From: Lachnospiraceae bacterium
Lineage (GTDB): Bacteria > Bacillota > Clostridia > Lachnospirales > Lachnospiraceae
Direction of reading: 5' to 3'
Length of the DNA: 64,000 bases
Assembly (NCBI GenBank): GCA_017526745.1
Contig: JAFXQX010000020.1
Location: 18,306 to 82,305, forward strand
Shown here: one piece after another, positions 1-7,699 of the stretch
How the letters are laid out: the number at the start of each line of letters is the position of its first letter
Position numbering within the stretch: position 1 is the stretch's first letter
Translations under genes and position numbers: made by a program
Notes under the pieces: generated by a model
Databases searched by the model: none
Told to the model about the DNA's origin: nothing
What the model saw: the letters and a program-made list of their open reading frames with translations, nothing else

Positions 1-573
1 CCCGGAGCCCAAGAATATATAACAGAGCATGTACCCGAGTGGGTCAAAAAGTACGGACAGAACTCAGCGTATTTTTGTACGAACGATGCTCATACCGAGC
101 CGCTTATCAAGGGACTTATCGAAAACGGGGGGTATTTTATCGAGGCAGACCTTCCGTCTCCGCTCATGGGATATCCCGGAGCTCTCGATCTTGATCTTAC
201 AGGTGCAGGTGGAGATTTCGGCAAGATAACATCCGAAGTGGAAGAAGCGATCGTTGCGGCAGGCGGGGCAGGCAGATTCGGTACATGGACATCCTCATAC
301 GGATTTGCGAATTCCGCGGGGCTTGCAGAACACGCACGAAATGTTCTATTGGGAAGATCGGATCTTACCGACCTTAATGCCATAAGGGAAGCCTATAAGA
401 TCTATACACCCGAGACCGAATGGAACGGTGCAAAGTATACAAATGCCGAAACCGGAAAAGCATTTGACAATATCTTCCTGGTCTATCAGGACACATATAT
501 TTTCGGGGATCCGGGGCGTTACATGGGCGTCACAAAGATCAGTGTTCCGGAGGAATACTATACGATCAGATAG
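1..573 (+). CDS. DUF3798-like protein, C-terminal part (5' end outside window)
   Basis: The frame is already open at base 1 and ends at a TAG, giving 190 visible residues; the start lies outside the window. Visible stretches include a segment reading TNDAHTEPLIKGLIENG, then EADLPSPLMGYPGALDLDL, which resemble the DUF3798 family of clostridial proteins with a periplasmic-binding-protein-like fold (family recalled from memory, not searched). No membrane segment is seen in this part. If the assignment holds, it would be a solute-binding type protein, but the ligand is unknown. It converges on the HExxH gene on the other strand with only 3 bases between the stops, and no terminator hairpin fits there. 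Confidence is moderate for the family and high for the reading frame being real. Confidence 0.65.
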   Translation, partial: PGAQEYITEHVPEWVKKYGQNSAYFCTNDAHTEPLIKGLIENGGYFIEADLPSPLMGYPGALDLDLTGAGGDFGKITSEVEEAIVAAGGAGRFGTWTSSYGFANSAGLAEHARNVLLGRSDLTDLNAIREAYKIYTPETEWNGAKYTNAETGKAFDNIFLVYQDTYIFGDPGRYMGVTKISVPEEYYTIR

Positions 574-576
574 GCA

Positions 577-1554
577 TCACTCAATGGCCGGTCTGTTCTT
601 GGCAATATCCATAAGCATAGCAAATGTTCGCCACATTTCCTCGTCCATGCCGACATAATCCTGTATCTTATCATCCCAGCAGTTTCTGGTCAGAAGATCA
701 CGGTAGAAAATATAATTGCCGTTTTCACCTGACCGTGACAGGCATTCATATCCATGTTCGCCTGCAGTATCAGGATTTCCGTCGCAGCCTTTCACGATCT
801 CCTCAAAATCCTCAAACGTATGAAGCCATTCATGGATATATACTTCCTCAGGAACAGGGTTGTCTTCCGACCAGGCCGTTAATGACGGTACTTCGCATGC
901 CGGTATCTGCGACGTCTGCGCCATCGCAAATCCGTAATCCCCGTCAAACAAACTTGTGTATGCCATACCGGCCCAGTCTGATCTGATCCTCGTATCTCCA
1001 TCCGTTGTCTGCAGCCTTATCGTGCTCATCACGGTATTATATTCCGGGAAACTGTCTTTTATATCCGGATAGGAATCCGGACACACGCTGACCCCATAAT
1101 CACCCGTTTCCATATAGTTTACTTCATCATACAGCAGCGGTGTGATCTCCACATTTACAAGTCCGTTCGTATATTCATTTACGGTACTTGCGAACATTTC
1201 GGGCATCTCATTTAACAGATACTCCGTTTCCTCATCAGTCATCTCAATATCAAAATGCCTGATATTGCCGTCCGGATCTTCCGCTTTCAGATTGGTCCTT
1301 TTTACAACGATCCACAGCATCGGCCAGTTGACAGGATATTCCCTGTCCATAGCCTCTGTCATAAGTGCCTGGATCTTCTCTTTATCCCTGTCCGACAGAT
1401 AATTCTCGATCCCGTCGGAAAGATCATCCCTGTCCGGAACAGTCTTATTATCAGTGATGATAACATAGGCAAATACAAGGATGACAAACGCCCCGATCAG
1501 TGCGAACAGTGAGCCTGCTATGATCAGTATGATTATAAGCGTTTTCTTCATCAT
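577..1554 (-). CDS. Membrane-anchored protein with HExxH zinc-binding motif
   Basis: This 325-residue protein begins with two lysines and a long hydrophobic stretch (about residues 4-34), which reads as a signal anchor, so the rest is probably outside the cell. Around residue 240 the motif VYIHEWLHTFE contains HEWLH, an HExxH signature of zinc metallopeptidases, with further acidic residues just downstream that could give the third ligand. No named peptidase family was recognised, so a protease role is inference from one motif. The start has no Shine-Dalgarno sequence of its own: the ATG overlaps the TGA of a 25-codon ORF (ATGA overlap), so translation is probably coupled. A second Met follows directly and could also be the start. 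Confidence 0.75.
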   Translation of the reverse strand: MMKKTLIIILIIAGSLFALIGAFVILVFAYVIITDNKTVPDRDDLSDGIENYLSDRDKEKIQALMTEAMDREYPVNWPMLWIVVKRTNLKAEDPDGNIRHFDIEMTDEETEYLLNEMPEMFASTVNEYTNGLVNVEITPLLYDEVNYMETGDYGVSVCPDSYPDIKDSFPEYNTVMSTIRLQTTDGDTRIRSDWAGMAYTSLFDGDYGFAMAQTSQIPACEVPSLTAWSEDNPVPEEVYIHEWLHTFEDFEEIVKGCDGNPDTAGEHGYECLSRSGENGNYIFYRDLLTRNCWDDKIQDYVGMDEEMWRTFAMLMDIAKNRPAIE

Positions 1555-1628
1555 AAACCTAAAACCATCGCGCTTTTTTCACAAGAACATTTCCGTAAGA
1601 ATTCTTCCAGTTTATTAAAATCGTCCAT
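1551..1628 (-). CDS. 25-residue small ORF translationally coupled to the HExxH gene
   Basis: On the minus strand AAGGAG stands 6 bases before an ATG that opens a 25-codon frame containing a CSC motif. Its TGA overlaps the ATG of the following 325-residue protein. The good ribosome binding site here and its absence at the next gene suggest that this peptide is translated and couples, or regulates, translation of the membrane protein. It could be a leader peptide or a very small protein; no family was recognised. The bases upstream, up to the acyltransferase-like gene stop, show no convincing promoter. Confidence 0.55.
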   Translation of the reverse strand: MDDFNKLEEFLRKCSCEKSAMVLGL

Positions 1629-1684
1629 AAGGCACTCCTTTCTCTGATACATCCCTTGCCGGTCATTGGCAACTGTTTCTGATA

Positions 1685-2809
1685 CTATTTCATTTTAACA
1701 TTACCACCCGTGGTCAAGTCAACGCTCCGGATGATGATCTCTGTTGTGATCATCGAGATCAGTGTCAGTATCCATACCGCAGGAGGCTCAAATCCCATAT
1801 ACGAATGCAAGCCGAATGCCACCAGATATACGGCAAGATGAACGGCATAGTACCCGGTGATATGTCTGCTGTAATAAAGAAACTGCGAACGGATGATACC
1901 CGGCTCGCGATCACGACCGCATATAAAGATCATACCCGCAAAGAGCATTATATGTGCGAGCGATGCGATAACATGCCACAGATCCGGGCATGAATATGCA
2001 TAATCCATCATCTGGGAAAATGAAGCAAGATCCGTGATATATCCAAGATCTTCTGTCGGATACCGTAAGCGGACATACACCGATATCCACCATATCAGGA
2101 TCACAAATACGCTTACGGGGATCATGCGCTTATAAAATGCGGTCTTGTCGGTGATCTTCCGGTATATCCTGCCTGCGGCAACGCCGATCAGTGCATATGG
2201 CAGAAAGTATAAGGGGGTAAATGAAACAAACGGTGCTTCCCCGATAAGAAGTGTTACCACATATCCGAGGCCCGGAACATCCACCTGTGTTCCGTATACT
2301 GCCGGTGCGGCAACTGATGTTACGACTCCGGCTATCAGGTAACCGATGAGCGGCAGGCCTATCTTCTTAAGCAGCGCAAGTATCAGATATATCACTCCGG
2401 TTATGAAGAATATATTGATGAATTGAATGTACACCCACGTCATAACCCGGAAAGTCTCCGTTCCCTCGGCATTTAACGCATTCTTTACAAACGGATAAGG
2501 GACAAGAAGTGCCAGGACATACAGAATATTTGTAAGATACTGGTATACGATCAGCCTGATGCCCCTGCGGCACAGGACTGCCGGAGAAGAACTGCTGTCA
2601 TATGCAGTGCCGAATCCCGCCACGAATATGTATATCGCAGCTCCTGACATCGTTGCGAATATGTATATGACCGACACAAAAGGTCCCTGTTCGGATCCCG
2701 TGGCCTGATAGGCATGTATCAGAAAGATAAAGGGCATAAACATGCCCTTTAAATAATCATATTCCGTCTGTCTTCCGGTATTAACCTCTTTTGATCCTAT
2801 TATCTTCAC
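1685..2809 (-). CDS. Multi-pass membrane acyltransferase-like protein
   Basis: About ten hydrophobic segments fill this protein. The N-terminal pattern EYDYLKG followed by a hydrophobic helix ending in IHAY resembles membrane acyltransferases of the acyltransferase-3/OpgC kind, which modify surface glycans; the substrate cannot be told. The frame stays open further upstream (to 2896), but those codons overlap the flagellin remnant and read as non-protein-like sequence, so I choose the GTG at 2809, giving 374 residues with a short hydrophilic N-terminus; an ATG near 2740 with AAAGGG in front is the alternative. It lies upstream of the small ORF and HExxH gene on the same strand and may be transcribed with them. 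Function is inferred from topology and one motif. Confidence 0.6.
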   Translation of the reverse strand: MKIIGSKEVNTGRQTEYDYLKGMFMPFIFLIHAYQATGSEQGPFVSVIYIFATMSGAAIYIFVAGFGTAYDSSSSPAVLCRRGIRLIVYQYLTNILYVLALLVPYPFVKNALNAEGTETFRVMTWVYIQFINIFFITGVIYLILALLKKIGLPLIGYLIAGVVTSVAAPAVYGTQVDVPGLGYVVTLLIGEAPFVSFTPLYFLPYALIGVAAGRIYRKITDKTAFYKRMIPVSVFVILIWWISVYVRLRYPTEDLGYITDLASFSQMMDYAYSCPDLWHVIASLAHIMLFAGMIFICGRDREPGIIRSQFLYYSRHITGYYAVHLAVYLVAFGLHSYMGFEPPAVWILTLISMITTEIIIRSVDLTTGGNVKMK

Positions 2810-2858
2810 TTGGCGGCAGCTCTTTTCTCGGCAGTATTTCAGACTATACGAACTGTTC

Positions 2859-3454
2859 TTATGACAGAAGTGACAAAATGGACTGAGGCTGTGCATTAGC
2901 CTGTGACAGCATTGCCATCGCGGCGCTTGTCAGTATCTCATTTCTGGAGTGTCTGACCATTTCCTTTGCCATGTCGGCATCTCTTATGAGCGACTCGGCA
3001 GCCTGGGTATTCTCTTCAGTGTTACGGTTGATCCTGTAGGCGGATTCGAGCCTGTTCTGCATCGCACCGAAACTGCTTCGGACACCGGAGATAAAATCAA
3101 GCGCTTCGTCAAGCATCCTGATCGATGCCATTGAAGTCTCAACTGAATTAACTTTTGCTCCCGATATCCCCACTATCGAATTGGGCAATGCGGGCCATTT
3201 AAGATATCCTGTCCTGGTCCGTGTTTGTTCCGTTGGCGGACTTGATGGCAAGTTCGGTCATCCTGTGAAGCATGTCGTGGATCTCGTTGAGAGCGCATTT
3301 TTTTCGATATGGTAAGACCTGCCGCATCATCCGCAGCGCGGTTGATACGGTACCCCGAAGAGAGTTTTTCTGTGGTTTTTGCTCTTTGGCCCGTAATGAC
3401 CTTCAGCTCGCGTGAAGTGAACATTGAGGCCATGTTGTGCTGCAGCACCATCAT
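2859..3454 (-). pseudogene. Degraded flagellin gene
   Basis: The first 50 or so codons encode a clear flagellin N-terminus (MMVLQHNMASM..., KLSSGYRINRAADDAAGL, ISKKMR), and the last 85 or so a clear flagellin C-terminus (MQNRLESAYRIN, ENTQAAESLIRDADMAKEM, AMLSQANAQPQSILSLL). Between them the reading is broken. About 25 residues normally found after KKMR are missing, a piece reading NEIHDMLHRMTELAIKSANGTN lies in a second frame and runs into a TAA, and the C-terminal part is in a third frame. The central variable domain is absent. At least two frameshifts plus deletions mean this cannot make a filament protein. No other flagellar gene is in the window. The start ATG at 3454 has AGGGG upstream. 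Confidence 0.9.
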
Positions 3455-3486
3455 AGTCAATATACCCCTACGATATTATATCGGTG

Positions 3487-3494
3487 ATATCGGC
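3487..3494 (-). promoter_or_regulatory. Possible sigma-28-type -10 element of the flagellin remnant
   Basis: The minus strand reads GCCGATAT, one base from the sigma-28 (SigD/FliA) -10 consensus GCCGATAA, 32 bases upstream of the flagellin ATG. The -35 side is weak: TCAAA lies 17 rather than 15 bases upstream. This fits a fossil or weakened flagellar promoter. Confidence 0.35.
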
Positions 3495-3497
3495 TGT

Positions 3498-4487
3498 TTA
3501 CATTATATCCGTTTGATAATACCGGTACAGTTCAAAGATGGCGTCTACGGCAGCCTTCACCTCCTGAAGGTAGCTTGCCGGTCCGACAGGCGGTGCGGCC
3601 CCTGATATGTCTGTTCCGATGCAGTCTACCTCAAACCCGCCGGCGATAGCCATTTTCATGAACTTCAGATACTGAAACGGCACATATATCGTGCTTGTGA
3701 CCAAAAGCAGCCTGCTGCCGGCTCCGATCTTAAAGTGCTTCAGCATATATTCAAAAGTATCATAGGAATCAGCTCTTCTTCCCGGATCGGAGGAAGGAGC
3801 TGCAAGAGAGAATATTTCGGACCCGCCGTATTTCCCGTCGTATTTTCTGACGGCAGAGCACAGGTTTATATTCTCATTTATATCAGTCTTTTCCGTATAT
3901 GTATCAAGGCCGAAGACCTTTTCAAGAGCTGCACAGATCGCTTCATACTCTGTTTGCGCCCCTTTGGCATACTCATCGATATATGGTCTTTCTATCTCAT
4001 TTATCGGCCTGGTTCCGGAAAGAGCAACAAGTGTCTTGGGCATACAGCCGTATTCGTCGATCGCCTTTTTGGCCATAAGGCACCTGATGTGATTGCTGCT
4101 TCTGGCTCCGCCGAGCGGGATGATGTGATCAATATCACCTTTGGGAGGCACTGCATCCACAAGTCCGAGCAGCTTTACCTGCTCCATAACGAATCCGGGA
4201 TCATCCGTCACTATCCCGTCATCTTCTACTGCCCATCTTTCCCGTCCGTTTCTGTAATCCCACCTGGACGCAAAATCATGAAGCTCTCTGATATAGTCTG
4301 CCCTGCCGCTTTTGCCTCTGCATGACCCGATGCTTGCACCGAACGATCCGACAAGCCTTCTCATCGGCTCGGAATATGCCCAGTCAAAACAGCTTTCCAG
4401 AAGTCCTCGTATCCTGTCCTCCTTCGGAAATCCCGCGCCGGGGCATGTGATCCGTAATATGGTCCCGTTTTGCATATCTGTTTTCAT
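3498..4487 (-). CDS. YdcF/DUF218-like protein of unknown role
   Basis: The 329-residue protein has no signal peptide or membrane segment. Its second half follows the order typical of the DUF218 (YdcF-like) fold: DIDHIIPLGGA near residue 117, LVALSGTRP near residue 153, a glutamate in a TEYEAICAALEKVFG segment, and a strand-loop reading RLLLVTSTIYVPFQYLKF near residue 262. YdcF-type proteins bind nucleotide-like ligands, but no reaction is established, so only the fold is proposed. The first 110 residues match nothing I recognise and may be a separate domain. It lies alone between the flagellin remnant and the divergent CapA-like gene. Confidence 0.6.
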   Translation of the reverse strand: MKTDMQNGTILRITCPGAGFPKEDRIRGLLESCFDWAYSEPMRRLVGSFGASIGSCRGKSGRADYIRELHDFASRWDYRNGRERWAVEDDGIVTDDPGFVMEQVKLLGLVDAVPPKGDIDHIIPLGGARSSNHIRCLMAKKAIDEYGCMPKTLVALSGTRPINEIERPYIDEYAKGAQTEYEAICAALEKVFGLDTYTEKTDINENINLCSAVRKYDGKYGGSEIFSLAAPSSDPGRRADSYDTFEYMLKHFKIGAGSRLLLVTSTIYVPFQYLKFMKMAIAGGFEVDCIGTDISGAAPPVGPASYLQEVKAAVDAIFELYRYYQTDIM

Positions 4488-4567
4488 ACCGGATTATTGT
4501 AACACTTTTTCGGACACCCTGTTATGATATGGTATACTGATAATCAAAAAGGCAGGCAAAGCGATAT

Positions 4568-5731
4568 ATGAATTCCGAAACGCATCTTACATTTACCGGC
4601 GACATCGGTTTTGACAAATACATGAAGGGAAGGGAAGGCGATGAGGATCTTCTGTCGGAAGATATCACATCATTTCTCAAAGGCAGCGATCATCTGATCG
4701 TAAATGTTGAAGGCCCCTTGTATGATGGGACCTCTTCGGGCGCCGGATCAGCCGGTTCCGCCCTGCCCCACAGTATGGATCCCGCCGTCAGGTTTTTCCT
4801 TAAGAGGATAAATGCCGACATCTGGAATATTTGCAACAACCACATAATGGACTGCGGATACGACGGGATAAAGAGCACTCTGGAATATGCCAAGCAGTGT
4901 AATGCCATGCCTCTCGGAGCCGGAATGAGCATTTCCGAAGCATCTGCGCCCGTAATTCTTGACGGGGCCGGGGGCATAGGACTGATCGGAGTGGGATATC
5001 AGCGCGCATGCCGTAAGGCAGATGAGGATACTCCGGGCTGTTTTTCATGGAGCGACCTTGATCTTATCCGCCAAAAGATAGAATCGGTAAAGCGTACCTG
5101 CCGGTGGTGCATAATCGTTGCCCATGCGGGTGAGGAATTTACCGCTCTTCCATCCCCGTACACGCGCGACAGATACATTTCCTATCTTGAAATGGGTGCG
5201 GATATCGTCGTCGCCCATCATCCTCATGTTGTGAATAATTACGAGATCTTCGGAGATAAAGCCGTATTCTATTCACTCGGAAACTTCATATTCGATACCG
5301 ACTATCAGCGCAGCCAGTTTGGTACTCAGTACGGTATCCTTTTAAAACTATGTCTTAATGAGCAGAGTTTTTCCTTTGAGCCTATGCCACTTATGGTTGA
5401 CCGGACAACTGAGAGGATCATCCCCTGTGATCTTCCAAAGATCTTTGCCGACGTTCCCGCAGCCGAATACGAAAAACTGAAAGGCCTTGCGGCTTCCGTT
5501 CTTATCGCGAACACCAAACGGCAGCTTAAATACATGCGGCCCGAGGATTTTAAGAATGCTACCGAGGATGATTTTATACGGAACTTTTTTGAGCCTCTCA
5601 GAAGCGGCCGTGTTCCCGGAGAGACTCTTGATATGCAGATAATCTATCCCCTCTCTCTTACCGCAAAAGATGAACTCTATAAGGAGAGTTCCCTTACCGG
5701 TGTCGTACAATACATGCTGTCCCAGTTATGA
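4568..5731 (+). CDS. CapA-like metallophosphoesterase-fold protein
   Basis: The 387-residue protein carries the ordered motifs of the CapA/PGA_cap family: FTGDIGFDKYM at residues 9-19, NVEGPLY near 42, NNHIMDCGYDG near 93, VVAHAGEEF near 180, and DIVVAHHPHVV with FYSLGNFIFD near 215-245. These match the calcineurin-like metal-binding fold of proteins tied to poly-gamma-glutamate capsule synthesis. Unlike the usual CapA, it has no signal peptide or N-terminal membrane anchor, so it would act in the cytoplasm unless the start is misplaced; no upstream in-frame start offers one. No capB, capC or glutamate-ligase gene is adjacent, so a role in capsule synthesis is not supported by context. The start is preceded by a weak AGGCAGG. 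Confidence 0.75.
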   Translation: MNSETHLTFTGDIGFDKYMKGREGDEDLLSEDITSFLKGSDHLIVNVEGPLYDGTSSGAGSAGSALPHSMDPAVRFFLKRINADIWNICNNHIMDCGYDGIKSTLEYAKQCNAMPLGAGMSISEASAPVILDGAGGIGLIGVGYQRACRKADEDTPGCFSWSDLDLIRQKIESVKRTCRWCIIVAHAGEEFTALPSPYTRDRYISYLEMGADIVVAHHPHVVNNYEIFGDKAVFYSLGNFIFDTDYQRSQFGTQYGILLKLCLNEQSFSFEPMPLMVDRTTERIIPCDLPKIFADVPAAEYEKLKGLAASVLIANTKRQLKYMRPEDFKNATEDDFIRNFFEPLRSGRVPGETLDMQIIYPLSLTAKDELYKESSLTGVVQYMLSQL

Positions 5732-5767
5732 CCGCCAAAGCCCTCTTTCCAAGGCAGGTCCGCCTTC

Positions 5768-5797
5768 TTGACACCCCCCTCCGGATTATGCTATAAA
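5768..5797 (+). promoter_or_regulatory. Sigma-70-type promoter for the Asp/Ser-rich secreted protein
   Basis: TTGACA at 5768-5773 and TATAAA at 5792-5797 are separated by 18 bases. The start codon follows at 5866, leaving a leader of about 60 bases that contains a short hairpin (GCGCA-TTT-TGCGC at 5810-5822). Confidence 0.65.
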
Positions 5798-5865
5798 TAC
5801 AGAGATTGAGCGCATTTTGCGCCAAACAGATCATTTGGTAAATCATATGGAAAGAGGTGTATTTC

Positions 5866-7017
5866 ATGTTAGAAAAAAACAAATGGATGTCCGGTCTTGT
5901 GATCACTCTTATGATGGTCGTATTCTTTGCTCTGCCTGTTATGGCAAAAGAGTATACCGTGGATCTTGATGACCATCCGGAAAGTGCAGTGCCGGTAGTC
6001 CTTAAGGCCGGCGATGTTGTAAAGCTGTCATCAGACAAACACGACGGTCACAAAGCAGTATTAACCATAAGATACTTTAAGGATGCTACAAGCGAGAGCG
6101 ACCATCTGATCGACCCGGCTGACGCACTGGAGTATACGATCGAAGAATATAACGGTATCACGGAATGGTACGTTTTTTCCCGTCAGGCATATCGCAAGAG
6201 CGAAGAATATGGCGGGGAAGACGGAATCTGGTTTTATCTTACACCGAATGATTTTGATATAAAATGGAAGAACGAGTGCAAGAAGGGCACGGTCGGCAAT
6301 GACTATGACACCGCCTATTGGGTATTCTATGACCTTGATAAGCTTAAGGGCTACAAGTCAACCGCCTGCACGATTGAGAGCTCACGCCATCTTCCCGAGG
6401 GGATATCCGTATCATACGGTGCCGATCCCAGAAATGACAACAGGATGGGCCTGAGATTTAAAGGCACGCCCAAGAAGGCCGGAACATTTAATCCTGTTGT
6501 GAACGGAAAGGTTACATACTCTGACGGAAGCAATGAAGAGGTTCTTGATTTCGAATGGAGGTTTACGATCGAAATTGAAGAGGACAAAAAAGACGACGAT
6601 GACGATGATGACGAGGACACAAGCGACGAGCCTTCATCTTCTTCAAGTTCATCCTCACAGTCAACATGGACTCCTCCGGCACAGACGGAGACACCCCAGC
6701 AGCAGGCAGCCACTCAGGCAGCACAGGCCCAGGCATCGATCGCTTCCTTTGCTTCTCTTCCCGCAGCAAACAAGGCAACATTTGCTGCAACCGGAATGCC
6801 CCTTGACATGACAAAGGTGAGTACGCTTGATGCCGCTACATCAACGCTTCTTGTGGCCAACAACAGCATTCCCTATAACGTAACGATCATGTTCAACGGC
6901 CAGCCTTTTGCGGTCAAGATCCCTGCAGGGTTCAACTACAGCAGATATGTTAAGACTGACGGATCCATCAACATACACGAAGTACTCTGGGCTGTTCTTT
7001 CCGGAGCACGCAGATAA
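5866..7017 (+). CDS. Secreted protein with Asp/Ser-rich linker
   Basis: The product is 383 residues. It opens with a signal peptide (basic start, hydrophobic core about residues 10-26, likely cleavage after VMA-K near residue 28). A first domain of about 200 residues is followed by an acidic run of aspartates and a serine run at about 235-260, a Gln/Ala/Thr-rich stretch, and a compact C-terminal domain of about 110 residues. The low-complexity middle looks like a flexible linker joining two exported domains. No sorting signal, lipobox or known adhesion motif was seen. The chosen start is the ATG at 5866, because AAAGAGG stands 8 bases upstream; a GTG 9 bases earlier overlaps that site and is less likely. 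No family was recognised. It is a single-gene unit bounded by its own promoter and a strong terminator. Confidence 0.8.
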   Translation: MLEKNKWMSGLVITLMMVVFFALPVMAKEYTVDLDDHPESAVPVVLKAGDVVKLSSDKHDGHKAVLTIRYFKDATSESDHLIDPADALEYTIEEYNGITEWYVFSRQAYRKSEEYGGEDGIWFYLTPNDFDIKWKNECKKGTVGNDYDTAYWVFYDLDKLKGYKSTACTIESSRHLPEGISVSYGADPRNDNRMGLRFKGTPKKAGTFNPVVNGKVTYSDGSNEEVLDFEWRFTIEIEEDKKDDDDDDDEDTSDEPSSSSSSSSQSTWTPPAQTETPQQQAATQAAQAQASIASFASLPAANKATFAATGMPLDMTKVSTLDAATSTLLVANNSIPYNVTIMFNGQPFAVKIPAGFNYSRYVKTDGSINIHEVLWAVLSGARR

Positions 7018-7037
7018 GCTTCGACAAGCATCAATCC

Positions 7038-7074
7038 AAAAAGGACAGTTCCCGGTAAAGGAACTGTCCTTTTT
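7038..7074 (+). terminator. Intrinsic terminator, probably bidirectional
   Basis: A 15-base perfect inverted repeat (AAAAAGGACAGTTCC, 7-base loop, GGAACTGTCCTTTTT) ends in a T run on the plus strand and has an equal T run on the minus strand. It lies between the convergent secreted-protein and Rrf2 genes and can stop both. Confidence 0.93.
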
Positions 7075-7098
7075 CTTAACAGATCTGTAAGGCGCCGA

Positions 7099-7539
7099 TC
7101 ATATGACATACATATCCCATTTGTCGGAAAAGCTGTTACGGCAGCCGTTCGCAAAATCACTCAGTTTCAGATCATCCGCAAATTCATACAGTTTTTCGTT
7201 GATCCTGTTCCAGAAGCATCTGTTGATTATCTCCCGAAGCTGGCCACCCTCGTTTGAATCATCCATTTCGGAAAGGATGTTCTGATCAAGCGCATTAAGG
7301 ACTTCCGCAAGGCTGATGTCTTCGGCCGGGCGGGAAAGAGTGTATCCTCCCCTTAATCCCTTCTGGGCCTTTATGAATCCGGCCTGTCGGAGGAGAAGCA
7401 GGATGTGCTCGAGATATTTGTTTGAAATGTTCTGTCTCTGTGCGATCTCCGGTCCCGACACACTTTTTGAGTCGCCCCCGTGAAGGGCTATATCTGTCAG
7501 CGCTATCAGTCCGTACTCAACTCTTGTTGAAACTTTCAT
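7099..7539 (-). CDS. Rrf2-family transcriptional regulator of the Fe-S genes
   Basis: This 146-residue protein has the Rrf2 layout: an N-terminal winged helix (KVSTRVEYGLIALTDIALH, EIAQRQNISNKYLEHIL, the wing KGLRGGYTLSRP at residues 60-71), then a dimer helix. It has only two cysteines, C108 and C133, so the three-cysteine set of IscR that holds a [2Fe-2S] cluster is not present; it may use another ligand or partner, as CymR does. The start is the ATG at 7539 with GGGAG 9 bases upstream; an ATG three codons earlier sits too close to that site. It is divergent from the cysteine desulfurase gene, and an inverted repeat overlaps its own -35 box, which suggests autoregulation. Confidence 0.9.
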   Translation of the reverse strand: MKVSTRVEYGLIALTDIALHGGDSKSVSGPEIAQRQNISNKYLEHILLLLRQAGFIKAQKGLRGGYTLSRPAEDISLAEVLNALDQNILSEMDDSNEGGQLREIINRCFWNRINEKLYEFADDLKLSDFANGCRNSFSDKWDMYVI

Positions 7540-7571
7540 AACGATCATCTCCCTGATAAAAGACTAAGAGG

Positions 7572-7600
7572 ATCATACCCTAATTTACCTACTATGTCAA
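7572..7600 (-). promoter_or_regulatory. Promoter of the Rrf2 gene
   Basis: On the minus strand TTGACA (7595-7600) and TATGAT (7572-7577) are spaced by 17 bases, with the start codon about 32 bases beyond the -10. The -35 lies inside the inverted repeat at 7588-7604. Confidence 0.75.
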
Positions 7601-7604
7601 TAGG
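7588..7604. promoter_or_regulatory. Candidate Rrf2 operator 1 (CCTA-N9-TAGG)
   Basis: CCTA at 7588-7591 and TAGG at 7601-7604 are separated by 9 bases and flanked by matching A/T bases. The same CCTA-N9-TAGG pattern recurs at 7666-7682. This copy covers the -35 box of the Rrf2 gene, the expected place for autorepression. Confidence 0.6.
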
Positions 7605-7636
7605 TATTTACCCGTGATAAATATGCCGGCAAAGTC

Positions 7637-7665
7637 TTGACATGACAGAAGTGTCTCACTATAAT
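7637..7665 (+). promoter_or_regulatory. Consensus promoter of the cysteine desulfurase operon
   Basis: TTGACA at 7637-7642 and TATAAT at 7660-7665 are both perfect consensus hexamers with an ideal 17-base spacer. Such a strong promoter would be expected to need a repressor, and a candidate operator starts on the next base. Confidence 0.9.
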
Positions 7666-7682
7666 CCTAGCTGTCAGGTAGG
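7666..7682. promoter_or_regulatory. Candidate Rrf2 operator 2 (CCTA-N9-TAGG)
   Basis: CCTA at 7666-7669 and TAGG at 7679-7682 repeat the half-sites and spacing of operator 1. The site lies directly after the -10 box and covers the predicted transcription start of the desulfurase operon, so a bound regulator would block initiation. Confidence 0.6.
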
Positions 7683-7699
7683 TAGAAGGAGGTTCGGTA

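Noticed and set aside
2859..3454. Flagellin disruption as a programmed frameshift or simple sequencing error
   Set aside because: Coding blocks are missing as well as shifted and three frames are involved, so a single slip or one base error cannot restore it.
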